From NCBI GenBank assembly GCA_002099365.1, contig MSED01000004.1:1550001-1614000 (forward strand): DNA of 64,000 nucleotides, written 5' to 3'. Both the position numbers and the translations under genes were made by a program. This stretch comes from Phialophora verrucosa. Taxonomy: Eukaryota; Ascomycota; Eurotiomycetes; Chaetothyriales; Herpotrichiellaceae. The number at the start of each line of letters is the position of its first letter. The stretch's first letter is position 1. Below, piece by piece: positions 44,741 through 57,989 of this stretch. The notes under the pieces are model-generated. The model searched no databases, was not told the origin of the DNA, and saw nothing but the letters and a program-made list of their open reading frames with translations.

Positions 44741-47055
44741 GCTACTACGTATTCCGTAGGTTTTACTTGATGCATAATACGATCGCATCGAGCTATGGCA
44801 GGACAGTGGCATGAGAAGGGGATCGGCATGTATGTGAGGAATACGAATCAGCCATTGGAGCCGGTAGGAAGTTGAAACATTTCTTCGACCTCAAGAAGGC
44901 ATGAATTGAGTCGTTGAGACGGACGACGTGGGGAGGACGACTTACGCAAGGGTAGTGGGTCACTGTGCAGCATGGCTAGGACTTGAAAGATCCATCAAAG
45001 CCCGAACGAAACATGAGATTTGAGTCAAAACAGAGCCCTCGATCGCCAGCAATGCAGGCTGATCGGGGACCAGTGACCATTGACCATTGCTCTTTCCGCT
45101 CTCTCCCAAAGGTTGGCAGTGTCAGACTCACGGGGGTACAGGACGCACACGCCAGTGATGGGACTCGTCCTTTTGAAGACTTTTGACTTCAGGAGCGAGC
45201 ATAATCATATGCGAATGTGCCAGACAGCTCAGGGTCACACAGAAGGTCCATGCCAAGGGCCTTGACCCAACGGTACAACCGTTCTGGGCAACGGCATGGT
45301 CCTAGATGCCCCGTCAGAAGCTGGAGGTTCGCTACGTCCACCAGGAGAGGAGGGACGGGCTCGGAGAGGAAGCGAATGAGCGATATGGCCAATAGAAGCC
45401 GTTCTCGCTTGTCCAAAGCCGCGATCTTCTCTCGCAAACGAGACCCGTGCCGGCTTTACGTAGTGAGGGAGGAGCTACGTTTCCATAAACGAACGAGGCT
45501 GGACAGCTGGCATGCCCGATGCAGGATGGTGCAACGCTTCCGGACGCGGGGGAGAGAGGATTCGGCATGGCCGTTGCCCTAAGGACTCATGCCGGCCACA
45601 GCCGCCTGGCCAATGCGGTGGGAGCCAGGGGCCCCTAGCTAGGGACTGCTCGCTGGCACAGGCTGTCCTCGCAAGCCCGGCAGCACTAGCCTAACCGGTC
45701 CAGGCGCTCTACTGTTGCCCGAACAAAACTTTCTCACAATCAACACCGCGTTTCCGTCACCCACCGTGCCACTGTATGTCAATTCCAGGTGATTCCAGAG
45801 TAACAGATCTGCGTCTGCACGCAAAAAGCAAATGATGCTGCTAAATCTCAGCTGAACCTTTCTTTCGCCGCTCCCGAACGGTCTACTGGCCAGAGGATGG
45901 ACGAGTCCTCGAACGTCTTGTCCGACAGCACATGCAGCGGTCTACACAATTGGTGCGTCTCACTTCGCAGCGCTCAGGTGAGGGGAATCGTCGTATCGAA
46001 TCCAATCCCACTTTTTGACTAAAATTGTGCAGTAGTGAACGCCGTCGTCTGTGCTCGACAATGTCGTGCTCCTCGTATCGCTCCACAGTGCTGCGAAGGA
46101 ACAAGCCATGTCGCAATCCTGGGGCTGACGACTCATGGTGACCCGAGCTTTTCAGACAGCAACACCTTCCGAGTTTACCATCAGCTCAGGAAATGGCATA
46201 CACAATACATGACGGATTGCAGCGCAGTTCGGTGCCCAATGATGGATCGGGTGACGCGCAATTCGAGTACCCGTCCATCGAAGGGTGGACGCAATTCGAG
46301 TGCTTTGTGTACGTGCAGACTTGGCCCGAGCATCTACATGTAAAGAATTGTGCATGGTTAGCGACTCTGACAGATATGTTTCGCTAGGCGATTTCACGAC
46401 CCTGGCGAGCGACCTGCATATTCCTCCGCAATCTTCGTTTTACGTACCTCGACGCAGCTCGCAGCATGGATGCATGTCAATGATCTTGGTCTTTATTGTC
46501 TGTCTTTGGATTTGTGGACCTCTACTCGAGCGACGGCGGCGCCGGGGAGGCAGGTGGCTTGCGTACCAGCAGCAGAGACTTCCTCAAGCTAATGTTGGCG
46601 GTTGCCCTCCTCGACACTAATGGCTCCATCGCGGGGACCCCGTTTCCTAAGCCATCGACAGAGACCAGTTGAGTTTGTGTTCGAATACGCTCGTCCAGCT
46701 CCACTAGAGAGCTGAGGGGATGGCCGAGATGAGAGTGCATGGCGTCCATTAGCACAAACCAGCCTCCTTCCTGCCGGCGTTGGAGGTCTCAGCAAGGGAG
46801 CACAGAGATCGGCTCAGCTAGTCAACCTGCATCCTTTTCAGGATGAAAGGCGGCACAGCTCGCATTTGAGTATATAGCTCTGTCCACACATGGACCCGAG
46901 TCCCCGCAATCGGCCTCTTGTCTCTGAGACACCAGAAGCAGCTGCGACCCCCCGGGGGTTTTGACTTTACTGGGTCGCACTATGCTCGGGTTGCTGAGAC
47001 ATCCCTTTGGTATAAGACCTCGCCATTCCAAACTCGAGAGAGGCAGCACTAACCC
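44741..47055. other. 2.3-kb gene-free interval
   Basis: No ORF here has a recognisable domain, convincing length or splice pattern. Both strands carry many short frames. It may include unrecognised non-coding RNA or old coding debris. The right end serves as promoter for the NACHT gene: a CT-rich stretch and a TATA-like tatatagc lie near 46870. Confidence 0.5.
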
Positions 47056-50000
47056 ATGGCGATTTTTGTAGGGCAAGAGTCCTCGGCCGTCAAGGCCGAA
47101 AAGCAATCCAGCATGTCTTCCTCTTCATTCCGGCAATTTAGCAGCTCCTCCACCAAAGCCTTCGAGTACTCGTCCACATCCTCTGTCTCCAACGGAGTCA
47201 ATGGCAACAGTTACTCCGCGATCGCCCCTTCAGATGTGCCGGAAGTTTCTATTCATTCCGCGAAGCCACTGTCGACCCTCTTCGGGCAGCGACCACGCGC
47301 CGGCACAAACCGGACGACATCTTTCGGCGGCCTCGAACAAGTCAAGGAACAGCTGGCAACTTCCCGCAGCCATGCCTACCGTGTTCTCGGCTCTAATTTC
47401 AGCGGCTACGCATTCGATACCTCTATCGCCGGACTCCTGGACTGGATTCGGGACGAAAGATTGATCAGACTCCCGCACAAGGGCGGTTCCTGGGATCGAG
47501 TTCTCATCGCTGCCCAGCACTTCGCAGAACAAGTTCACAGGTTCAACACCGCAATCTCAACATTTGAATCCGAGATCAACGCGGCTACGAACCTTGTCTT
47601 CGGACAATGTCTTTTGCTGTTGGAGGTATGTTATTGCCGGCTTTTCTGTTTCCCAAAGCATTCTCCTAGGCCGTGGCTAGCGCTGTCCAGAGGCGAACAT
47701 ATTCTCACACTTCAGTAGCTTGGGAGCGAAAATGCGCCAGCCCTGGAGACCGTCTTCAACCTCTTCTACCAGTTTGGCCTCGAATTGTCGCCACTTCTAA
47801 AACGGGTCGACATAATCACGTCTTCCAGACAAATCGCGGATAATCTCTCGAAAGCGTTCTCTGAGCTCTTGTCTATTGTGACTGGTGTGGCCATTACATT
47901 TTGGCAGATTGTCCACGGAACAAAAAGCTCGACCAGCCTCGACATCTTCTCTACCTTCGGCTCGTCCATCGATGTGTTCCGCGCCAGAGTCTCCCAGACG
48001 TCTCAGGACATGTGGAGCTTCAGCTTGACATCCAGTGGCTTGAAAGAGACACATGTCCTAGAAGCTCTACAAGCATGGCTCGCGCCACAGGACACGGTTC
48101 TCGCGTTTCTCGCCAGCAACAACATCAACATTGCCAGCCGTCCAGAGCAATTCACTTGCACATGGTTCCAGACTCACCTCACAAATTTCGTCCGCAACGG
48201 CGAAAGCTCTCTTATCATCGAGGGCAAGGCGGGCGCAGGCAAGACGACCTTGGCAAACTGGACCGTGGACCGACTTCAGCGACCAATCAGCCGCAAACTT
48301 GTTTTCCCTCTGAGCTTCTTCTTCAACAGCAATGTTCCTGCTCAAGCGACCTCATTCGCCCTGCTGAAGACAATCTTATGGCAGATCCTGTCACAGCGAA
48401 TCGGAGACATTCATCTTTACAAGGCGTTGACGGAAGCGTATCACGAATTCAAAGATTCCAATCCTCAGCACCTCAATGAGGAGATCCTCTGGTCCGTCCT
48501 CGAGAGGATTTTGTCAGCTATTAGCGAGGATGAGAGCAATACCTTGGTCCTTGTTGTCGATGGCCTAGACCAAATCATTGGCCAGAAACAACATGCTCAG
48601 GCTGTTGCCAACAGACTCCATGACCTGGCTGTCAAGGTCCCCGCGTTGAGGTTGATCCGCTTCTCGCAGCCGCTTGACACCCCCCACAAGAACTCGAAGC
48701 ATGTCAGCCTCTCGGCAGATGTTGTTCTTGAAGACATCCGGACAATCATTCGTCGAGAATTGGGCGCACACAAAGGCTTTGCGGACAAGGACGAATTTGC
48801 CCAGGAAGCTACCGTGGACAAATTGGCTGCAGCCGCTGACGGTTCCGTCCTCTGGGCTTGGCTTGCCACCCAATACATTGTATACCAGAAGATCCATGCT
48901 ACCCTGGACGAAGGCGTGCAGACTCTTATCGCTAGCCACAAAACAATTCCGGACGTGGTCGAGAGGCTGGTGCCGGCCTTGAACATCACCGCACAAGGAA
49001 AGAGCTTGCTCTCCCTTATTCTGGCTGCCGAAAGACCATTGCTCCTCTCTGAGATTGAGCTTCTGCTTCAAGCCCAACCCAGCCGTCTCGAGATGGACGC
49101 CAAGAGCGTGGACTTGCGCGACCTCCTCAAGTCAGTCGCGCCCTTCAGCGTGAAGGGCGAAGGCCTGTTGGCTATCAGACATCCAGCGATCAAGTCAGCT
49201 TTGATCACGGCCTCCGAGAAGTCCAAAGACTTGTCATTGGTCAAGGATCGGCACAAGGATCTGCTAACCCGCATCTTGATCCACGCAAAGGCTTCCCTGC
49301 GCGAAGACCAGGAGCCAACGCTGAATTATCTGGATTTGAACAGAATCCACCGCCCTTCCCAGGCACGACAGCTTTTGGAGTATACGGTGCGATATTGGAT
49401 TGTTCACTTCAAGCGATCTCCACTTCTGAAGAATAGTGGTGACGTGGAGGTTCCTAAAGAGTTTGGCAGCATTCTTCCACACACCGTAACTCTTGCTCTT
49501 CTCGAAGAAGCGGCCTGGCGCGCGGAGACATCTCCCAGCGAGGCTGTGGAGCTTCATGCGCTTGCATACCGCGTCCGAAGGACCTTGTTCGGCGAGGACC
49601 ACCCATCCGTCTTGCAAACAGCTATTGTGGTGGCCAAACTGTACGAGACGACTTTGTTCCGACTCCATGATGCCGCATCTTGGTACAACACGTCAATTCG
49701 AGCCGCTGCAAAGATCCTGGGATCTCATCACGACCTCCTTGTGCAGCTCTGCCTCTGCCTGCTTCGTGTTACAGAGGGCTTGGTGACCAAGAAGCGCTCG
49801 CAGATCACAACCTACCGCGAGGAGACCTTGCGGCTGCTCGTTTCGGCGTATACATACCGCTACGGTGCCTCGTCGAGAGAGGTGTATGCCGTCTACAAGC
49901 AATTGACCGAGCTCTACGTCTTCATTGGCGAGACAGAAAAGACAGAGGAATTCAAGGAGAAGACGAAATCCGTTGAAGTCGAAGATCAGACTGTCCATCA

Positions 50001-53000
50001 GGAGAACGGCGACAAGGTTTCCCGCAGCCTGGACGTCACCCTTCTCAAGCATAAGGAGAGAGAACTCATCGACACATTTGAAGGCTCCTTGTTTGCCGGT
50101 TATCAGGAAGAAACATCCGAGACTTTCAGCTTGGTCCTGGTCGAGAGTATCTTGGTTCGTGCAACGGAACTGATCCAGCGGGAGGACTTTGAGAAGGCCG
50201 AAGAGCTCTACATCGAGTTGTGGTGGAAGTGAGTCTCCTTGACAATGTCCAGAAACTGGCAAGTCGCCGATCTCATTGCATTCTGCTGACAACATCTTAG
50301 GTTGACCGAGCATTGCTCTAGCGTCAGGATTCTGGAATGGCATCAGAAGAAGCTCGAGTTGATGCTGGCGTACTCCCGCTTCCTTCACTCCAGAAAACGG
50401 ATTGACGAGGCATCTTCTGTCCTGCTATTTGCCTGGAAGGAGTTTGAGCACAGCGAATTCTCGATGTACGAGTCTATCGTCCGGCTGCTGAAAGAAATTG
50501 CCCCCATCATGAAGACCGTCAAGCTCAACACAGTCGCCCTGTCCGTCTATCAAAAGTGCTTCTCTTACTACAAGAACGTGAGCGCAATCACCATTGTCAC
50601 CGAAATTGAGGAACAGATCACCACCACATCCATGGAGATCATCAAATCGTCTACTTCCACTGTCAGCGAGTCAACCGAAGTTACAATCCGGGAGGTGAGT
50701 CGCAGTGAGAGCTCGCCATGGGACCGGAAGCCTGTTGGTGTCCGGTTCCTTGGTGTCATTGAATTGCGAGTTCGTCGCTAACCACACACAAAGGTTTTTG
50801 AACATACCATTACTCGCTCCACGGAGATTACTCATTCCACTTTCGAGTTGGTAGGTTCTCCTCAGACCTGTATTCGTTGAATTTCGTCTTTGCGGATGTT
50901 AACTATCGCTCCAGGCGAAATCCCTCACTGCCATCTACCTAGAACAGTCACGATACGCACAAGCTATCACAGTGCTCGAGAGCACACTGAAGAAAGGCTG
51001 GGCCGCCTTGTTCGACGACTCCGTCGAGAGCATTACGCTATCTGCGAAGTTCTCGACCGAGAGTGTTGTGCTTGCCTTACGCTTGTCAGAATGCTACGAG
51101 TTCAATCAGGTTCTAGACCAAGCGGAGCAGATCTACCTCAGGCTTTACAGGGCTCATCACAAGGCACTCAGCCTCGACAATTCTGCTGTTGCGAAATACT
51201 CTGACCTCTATCTTGCATTCCTGAAGCGTCATGGGCTCCATGACCGCATTATCGGCTTCTACCAGGAACTGCTGATCGATTATCGCAACGTTTATGGCCG
51301 GAGTGACAAGAAAACCACCACGCTGCTCTACACTCTTGCGGACACCTGTCGGACTCACCATCTGGCCCACAGGTACTGGGTGGAATACTACCTTGAGATC
51401 GTCAACGTTGTCAACAAAGGTGAATTGGTCAGCCAGAAAGATGCCCTTCGTGCTCTGGTCATTGTGGCTGAGCATTACTATGAGAGTCGACGTCTTACAG
51501 AGGCCCTGGTCCATTTCAAGTCGATCGCCACGACATGTAAGTCATCTCGAAGAGCAATCGGGAGCGCTAGAATTCTGCCGCTCTCTGTCCTTCCTGGTAC
51601 TGTCTGTTCTCGCTAACCCCAAGGTAGTCATCAAGTTCGGACCTCAGTACGAGTATTTCGCCGACGTCGTTGTCGTCCAAAGCCTGTTGGAAAAGTATTT
51701 TATTGCTATGGAAGAGACAAAACTCGATGTGGACCAGCATGTGAAGACTTTGAAAGAGCTGCGCGAAGCGTGCTTCAAGTATTTCGGAGAGAAGAATGTC
51801 ATCTCAATCACCACGACGAAGGCGTTAGCCGAGGCATGCGCGAAGAGCCAGGAATATTGATGAGTTGTTGCTTCTACTTCTCAAGCGCAAGGTCGCGTTC
51901 GCCATCTGCATCAGCTGACTGAGGTCGTCTCCAGGTTCGAATCTATCCGCTATTTCGAGTCCGTGTCTCAGCATTCCGAATTTGCATCTGTTCAGTTTGT
52001 TGAGCGATCGAAAAGCATGGTCAAAGAGCTCTATATCAAGCAGATCACATCAACCAAGACCTCGTCCACACTCACCAAGGAGACCGTCGAAAAAGCCGAA
52101 ACATTGTTGTACCAAGAGTATCTCAGCTCTCGCAAACAGCATGAATATACGCAGACGAAGACACTCAAGCAGCTTCAACAGCTGATCGGCATTTACCACA
52201 GGCAGCAGAAGACCGATCTCATTACGAAGGAGCTCAAGTCTCTCATCCTCGAGGTTGTTATCAACATTCGGACAACAGAAGAAATGGTTTACGTTGCTGA
52301 TTTCCTTGCCTCAATCTTCATCAGCTACGACCTTCGGCGTCAGGCCTTGGAAATCGTCCGCCATCTCAAGCTGCAAGCTATCTACCATTCTGCACCAAAG
52401 ACTTCCGCATTCAGTGGTGCGACAATTGGGCGATCCAGCTTTGCGTTCATTGCGGCATTCGAATATCATATCCGCAGTGACCACACACTGAGCATCGCAC
52501 ACAACATCGCCGAGCTGGTGGCCGAACACCTATTCTATGAGCGTTTCCTTCGATCAATCAAAGCAAAAGCCAAGCTGCAACAGGTATTTGTGCATGCGGC
52601 CCGCCTCCGTCACATCCTCGTGCGCAACAACCGCTTTGAGGATTTTGCCATCATTGAAGGCCAGCTTGTCGACTTCTTTGCTGCTGCCGAACTGGCAGTC
52701 TCCAAGGCAGTCACTCGCGGTGCGCTCAAGGCGTTTGTCAATGTGATCACCAAATACGCAGCAGGTAAGTCCTCCTGCAAAAACAGACCATGTATCATTC
52801 TCCGTTCATCAATATTATTACTTCATCAATAGCGGCACATGCTAATGGACATCCACAGAGCATCCCAACGTCCACTTCAAATCCTTTGTTGTTGCCGCTA
52901 GCTATGCTGCGGTGGACCAGCTTCGCCTCTTGCTCAAACAAAACAAGGATCACGAAGCGCTTGATCTTGCAACTTGCACTTTCAAGTTCTTGATGGCTCA

Positions 53001-54036
53001 CGAGGGCTTAGATGACCCCACGGAGATCCGCCTCGGCTTCCAGCTGTGCCTCATGACGGCGGGCCGCGGCGAGTTCGCGTACAAGAGCAGCAGCCCCAAG
53101 GTCCAAAGTGAGATGCTCGCGTTGTCCCGGCAAATCCTGGGCGAGGTGTTCGATATCTGCAAGAACAACAGCATCAACATTGCCCGGGCTCAGCTATCTG
53201 AACTGAACGAGCTGATCAGCCTGGTCGGTGAACATCAGGATTACGTCCGCCTTGCCTGGCTGCTCAACACCTTGTGGACATCCCGCGAGGGTCAGAGTTC
53301 CTGGCCTCAAGGCACGGTCATTGACTTGGGCTTCCGCCTGGTGCAAGCAGAGTTCAGTTCTGGAAACTACAAGTCAGCCATTCGCCTCTGCGAGGACATT
53401 GTATACAACATCAAACGCGTCCATGGCTCAAGAAATCCCCAGCTCTACTCATACTGGAACTTGCTAGCGGAGCTTTACACTGGATACGCAAATCATCTGC
53501 TCGCCGAGGGTGCCAAACAGGAACCAGCTAGCAAGAAGCTGTCGGAGCAGAACGCTCTCTTCCACTTGCGGAAAGCAGCTGACATTCACCTCACAGCGCT
53601 CAAGCAATTGGTTGATGCTGATGCGGCCGACGCCAGCGATGACGATGATGACTACGAGACAATCACCAGCTTTGATCTGAAGCATTCTCCAGCCTCCACC
53701 AATGGCGCTGATACGAACGGCACGAAGCTCAACGGAGACCACAAGCATGTCCGTGCGTTCCGAAATCGGGAGGAGGAACTTGAGATTGTCCGAAGACATC
53801 TCAGGCTGCTCAAGTTGGCCTTGCAACGAGCCGGTGGCTTCTCGAAGCCGCTCAAGGAGTATGAGAGCTTGACTCAGAAGGTCGCCACTTACTATGGAGA
53901 CGAACTCAAGCTCAAGGACATTGACTGGAGTGCTGCCAAGTGGAAGGTTGATGGCTTGCCACTGGGCCAGGCGGAGTCTCAGAAACAGGATGGTGTCTTC
54001 CGTGTGCCTCTGCACTGGGAAATCCATGTGGCTTAA
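47056..54036 (+). CDS. Giant NACHT-like P-loop protein with helical/TPR repeats
   Basis: A large fungal STAND-type protein. Exons: 47056-47625, 47719-50228, 50301-50694, 50794-50850, 50915-51536, 51628-51823, 51935-52764 and 52859-54036 sum to 6,357 nt (2,118 residues). The N-terminus is Ser-rich; residues 90-330 form an all-helical region. Walker A GKAGAGKTT is at about 359-367 and Walker B LVLVVDGLDQI at about 466-475, followed by a helical NACHT-like part. The remaining roughly 1,500 residues are helix-pair repeats (VELHALAYRVRRTLFGEDHPSV is TPR-like) interrupted by Ser/Thr/Glu segments. The frame from 51824 to 51934 contains two adjacent TGA codons and is removed here as a 111-nt intron (GTTAGC..CTGAC..CAG). 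See finding. STAND proteins act as signalling switches, in fungi often in non-self recognition, but this one looks like a conserved single-copy type (inference). Confidence 0.8.
51824..51934 (+). other. 111-nt stop-containing cassette in the NACHT gene
   Basis: Bounded by GTTAGC at 51824 and a CTCCAG acceptor ending at 51934, with a CTGAC branch-like site about 20 nt before the acceptor. Length is 37 codons exactly. Read in frame it gives LAEACAKSQEY, then TGA TGA (51858-51863), then VVASTSQAQGRVRHLHQL. The coding-like quality on both sides of the stops is at odds with an ordinary intron. Confidence 0.6.
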
Positions 54037-55902
54037 TTGTGAAGGGAAGTGGTTACTGGGAAAAGTGTGTGGAGTGGGCACAGAATGATCACGCTACTGC
54101 ACTAATAACGGCCAGAAACGGTCTCTCGAATTGGAATGGACACACTGCACCTGTCTACGCTCATTAACATCGACATGTGGTCTGCTAATCAATCTCAAAA
54201 AAAGGCTATGTATCGACGGCTCTCTCGTTGGATGCAGCCGCTCCTTCTCCTCGTTGAATAGCACGGCAGTGGTGTTCGTTGCTCTCTAATCCATGTGCTT
54301 CTGGTATTAACGGGCACTTTGTTCGTGGCTATGCGAAGGTGCCTTTCGACGGCGCTCACATCAGACCCCCATCCAGTATGGGGGTGCGAGTGCTGTTTTG
54401 TGAAACGTCTTATATTGCTTCCGCCGTGAGGTCGGTGGCGGGAAGTCTCCGAGAGCCACATGTATGTTAACTGAGGTGTTGTGTTGCTGCACTTAAACTT
54501 ACATAGCGGCGGTGGCGTGAGGGGCCGGCGTGGGAGCTTCTTCGGGCTTAGGCGCCCCCAGGCCTGGTTTTAGGCGCCTCCCCCTCGCGGGGCCAAGGTC
54601 ACGTCTTTGCGGGGGGACCGGTCGGAGGCCGCCTATTTCAACTCCCTGGGAAATGCGATGCGCATTGTGGCTCGTGTGCCAGGAAACCTTGACAAATCTT
54701 CTCTCCCTCCATCACGCTCAAGCTTTCCAAGAGCTCGCACTATTATCAACTGATTGGCAATACCTCGTGTCGACACGACAGATTCCTCCCAACCTGCGGT
54801 AGCATGAAGAGCATCGACGATACAGCGTACGCGGTGCACTCTAGCCGAATAACTGAGGGGGGCGAAGTGAGGGGTGTGTGAGAAGATCCAGAACAGACAC
54901 CCGAGACGACACGCCACACCAGTGAAGAGGATGCAGGAATCAGGATCGTGAGGATAGCCATGTACGACGCCTCAGATTTTGAAGGTGACATGCAGGCTCC
55001 CCTCCTGTGCCACAGGACCGTCAGGTGCTGGCGGGTTGGCCTGATCGCGGCATGCTTCCACCACTCCTGTAAACTCACTTGGTGTCGTCTCAAATACAAT
55101 CGGATCGAGCGGTTTAGGTACTGACATATGCACACGTCATACGACGTCCGCTGGTAAAGGACGAGTATCATTCTAGAAGACTGCATTCCAGCCGAGTCGC
55201 CAGCTCAACAGCTCCGACCACAACTATGACGGTTGCAGCCAACGCTTATTGGACTCCCACACATCGCCATCTCTGGCACATCACCGCCCGGCTCTCCCTC
55301 TCCTCCCAATGGCTTTCAGGGGGCTTGGGACGGCGGCCTTGGCAAGGTTCCGCCCAGCCTCGGCGCGCGTTGCCACCGACCTTCCACAGGAGAAGAAACT
55401 GTCGAGCACTCTTGTTTTCGCTAATCTCGTTATCTCCCTCCGCTCCTCCTCCACACCATTGCCGGCTCCAAGCGTTGCCCATGGCCCTCGCCCAGCCTTT
55501 TTATCTCTTGGTAGTAACCTCTTGGCATCTCCGTGCTGTCAATGCCTGCCCTTCTCAGTTAGTGGCTTACCTTGAACAATAGCCAAGCCATGGCCATGCT
55601 ACATCACAGATCCCACTTTCCTGAAGCTCGTGGGCGCGCCGACAGATTGACCTTGGAGTGTCGACACACCCAAGAGATAGCAGTCTGGAGCTCCTGGAGC
55701 CGATCAGTTGCCTTAAATAACCGACATGACGCTGGGTGGTATTAAAGATCGCAGATGTCGCATTCCCCTCATGGCTCGACCTGTCTGTTCCTCCCCCGGA
55801 TCTCACTGTTCGCATCCGTGTGACTGCGACCAGGTTACTTCTTGACCAGAGTGTCGCTCCTCTTCGTCACTGACGTGCCTTGTCGACTTCTCTTTCGCAA
55901 CC
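54037..55902. other. 1.9-kb gene-poor interval
   Basis: No recognisable gene. A plus-strand frame at 55249-55575 includes an internal Met followed by FRGLGTAALARFRPASARVATDL, which has the look of a mitochondrial presequence. It leads nowhere recognisable, so it is not called. A GC-rich block at 54508-54615 carries direct copies of TAGGCGCC. Confidence 0.4.
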
Positions 55903-57989
55903 ATGGCTGCCGTTGATGAGCCAAAGGGGTATCCTACTGCCCAGGAGTCTCCTCACGACTCTGAAAAGGGCATGCACGTGGCTTCACCCGGACATGGCGA
56001 CGTGCCAGAGGACTTCCGCGAACGCGATTTTCTCACCCGCAACGGCTTGAACCTGAAGAGCTTCCAGAGGCGTACGTTATCCACCCCGGAGTCGATTGGC
56101 AGACCATCCTTCTAACAACTGGTACAGGTGACTGGGGCACGGGGACCGATGAGCTGGACCGCTCGATGAAGTCGCGACATCTGAACATGATCGCCATTGG
56201 AGGTTCCATTGGTGCTGGTTTCTTCGTCGGGTCCGGCGGTGCATTGACCCGTGGTGGTCCGGCCTCCCTGCTCATCTGCTTCCTCATCACCGGTGTGATG
56301 ATCTTCAACGTCGTCTATGCCCTCGGCGAACTCGCCGTGATGTACCCGGTCTCTGGTGGTTTCTACACATATTCGGTTCGCTTCGTGAGTCTCTCAATTT
56401 CGTCCCGGTCCGGACCATGTGACGGTGTGATACTGATATGCGCAACAGATTGATCCTTCATGGGGTTTCGCCATGGGCTGGAACTATGTGAGTGTCACCT
56501 ACACGCAGTTGATATTGGACTCCGTCTGATTAAATTCTAGGTGTTCCAATGGGTCATTGTCCTGCCGCTCGAGTTGACCGTCTGCTCCTTCACCGTCCAG
56601 TACTGGAACAAAGACATATCGGTGGCCGTGTGGATTACCATATTCTGGGTGTTCATCATCTTTATCAACGTCTTTGGCACGCTGGGCTATGCCGAGGAAG
56701 AGTTCTGGGCTTCCGCATTCAAGCTAATCATGACCGTCATCTTCATGGTGGTCGCGCTTGTCTTGATCTGCGGTGGTGGTCCTTCAGATGGTATCTACAA
56801 CAAGTACTGGGGCGCACGCCTGTGGTATAACCCCGGTGCCTTCCAGAACGGATTCCGCGGCTTCTGCTCCGTGTTCGTCACAGCGGCGTTTGCGTTTGCC
56901 GGCACCGAGCTTGTCGGAGTGAGTGTCACCTGTGTTGAACGATTTGAGGACTGGATCGAAGGAGGCTAACAAATGCTGCAGTTGGCTGCCGCCGAGTCTG
57001 CCAACCCCGGCAAGAATCTCCCCAGTGCCATCAAGCAGGTCTTCTGGCGTATCACCCTGTAGGTCTTCTGCATGCCACCAGCTGCCACCGCATACTAACT
57101 GGACTAATCCCAGGTTCTACATTCTCGGTCTCACCTTCGTTGGCCTTTTGGTCTCCTCCACCGATGACCGACTCCTCAATGCCGCCAACCCGTACGCAGA
57201 CGGCACCTCTCCATTCGTGCTCGGTCCCCTGGATGCAGGCCTCCGCGGCTTCGACAGCGTCATGAACGTGGTCATTCTCGTCTCTGTCGTGTCGATTGGC
57301 GTCTCCAGCGTGTATGGCGGATCCCGAACATTGACCGCTCTCGCCCAACAAGGTTACGCGCCCAAGATCTTCGCATACATTGACCGATCTGGCCGACCGC
57401 TACCATCCGTCCTTCTGAACTTGGCATTCGGTGCGCTGGCTTACATCGTGCTTGCCAGCAAGGGCAGCATTGTTTTCGACTGGCTGCTCGCACTCTCGGG
57501 TCTGGCCGCCCTGTTCACATGGGGTTCCATCTGCGTTGTGAGTGCCCGCGAGAGTCCTCCCTGAGAAAGTCTGAGCTAACCACTCCTGAAACCCCACAGG
57601 CTCATATCCGCTTCCGCTCGGCCTGGGCCCACGCCGGCCGCACCCTTGACGAAATCCCCTTCAAAGCCATTGGCGGTGTCTACGGTTCGTGGCTGGGACT
57701 GTTCCTCATCTTTATTGCGCTCGCGGCCCAGTTCTTCGTCGCCATCGCACCTCCGTTCACGACCGACCTCGCAACCGCCGAGGACTTCTTCAAGGCCTAT
57801 CTGGCTTTGCCGGTCGTGCTGTTCTTCTGGGCAGTGGGCTATCTCTGGAAGAGACAGGGATTTTTGAGGATCGACCAGATCGATCTCGATACCGGACGGA
57901 GAGAACACGACTGGGATACTATCAACGCGTATCGGGCCAAGGTCGCGACCTGGCCGGCGTGGAGGAAGGCGTTTGCCATGATCTTCTAG
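55903..57989 (+). CDS. Amino-acid permease (YAT/Gap1 family)
   Basis: Plasma-membrane amino acid:proton symporter of 577 residues. Seven exons: 55903-56071, 56128-56384, 56449-56487, 56541-56918, 56982-57058, 57114-57537 and 57600-57989 (codon-exact). After a hydrophilic leader, helix 1 has the family signature MIAIGGSIGAGFFVGSG, then GGPASLLICFLITGVMIFNVVYALGELAVMYPVSGGFYTYSVRFID and PSWGFAMGWNYVFQWVIVLPLELTVC. Later: FGTLGYAEEEFWASAFKLI, FAFAGTELVGLAAAESANPGKNLPSAIKQVFWRI and GSRTLTALAQQGYAPKIFAYIDR. Twelve hydrophobic segments end before a cytosolic tail HDWDTINAYRAKVATWPAW. It matches the general or neutral amino-acid permease branch; the exact specificity cannot be read. Confidence 0.94.

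Noticed and set aside
49693..50388. 231-codon minus-strand ORF
   Set aside because: Antisense shadow of the NACHT-TPR gene.
51930..51942. tRNA B-box-like GGTTCGAATC
   Set aside because: It lies in coding sequence at an exon start and no A box or acceptor stem is present.
55226..55582. Plus-strand ORF with a presequence-like internal start
   Set aside because: No domain, no splice continuation and strongly biased composition. Not enough for a gene.
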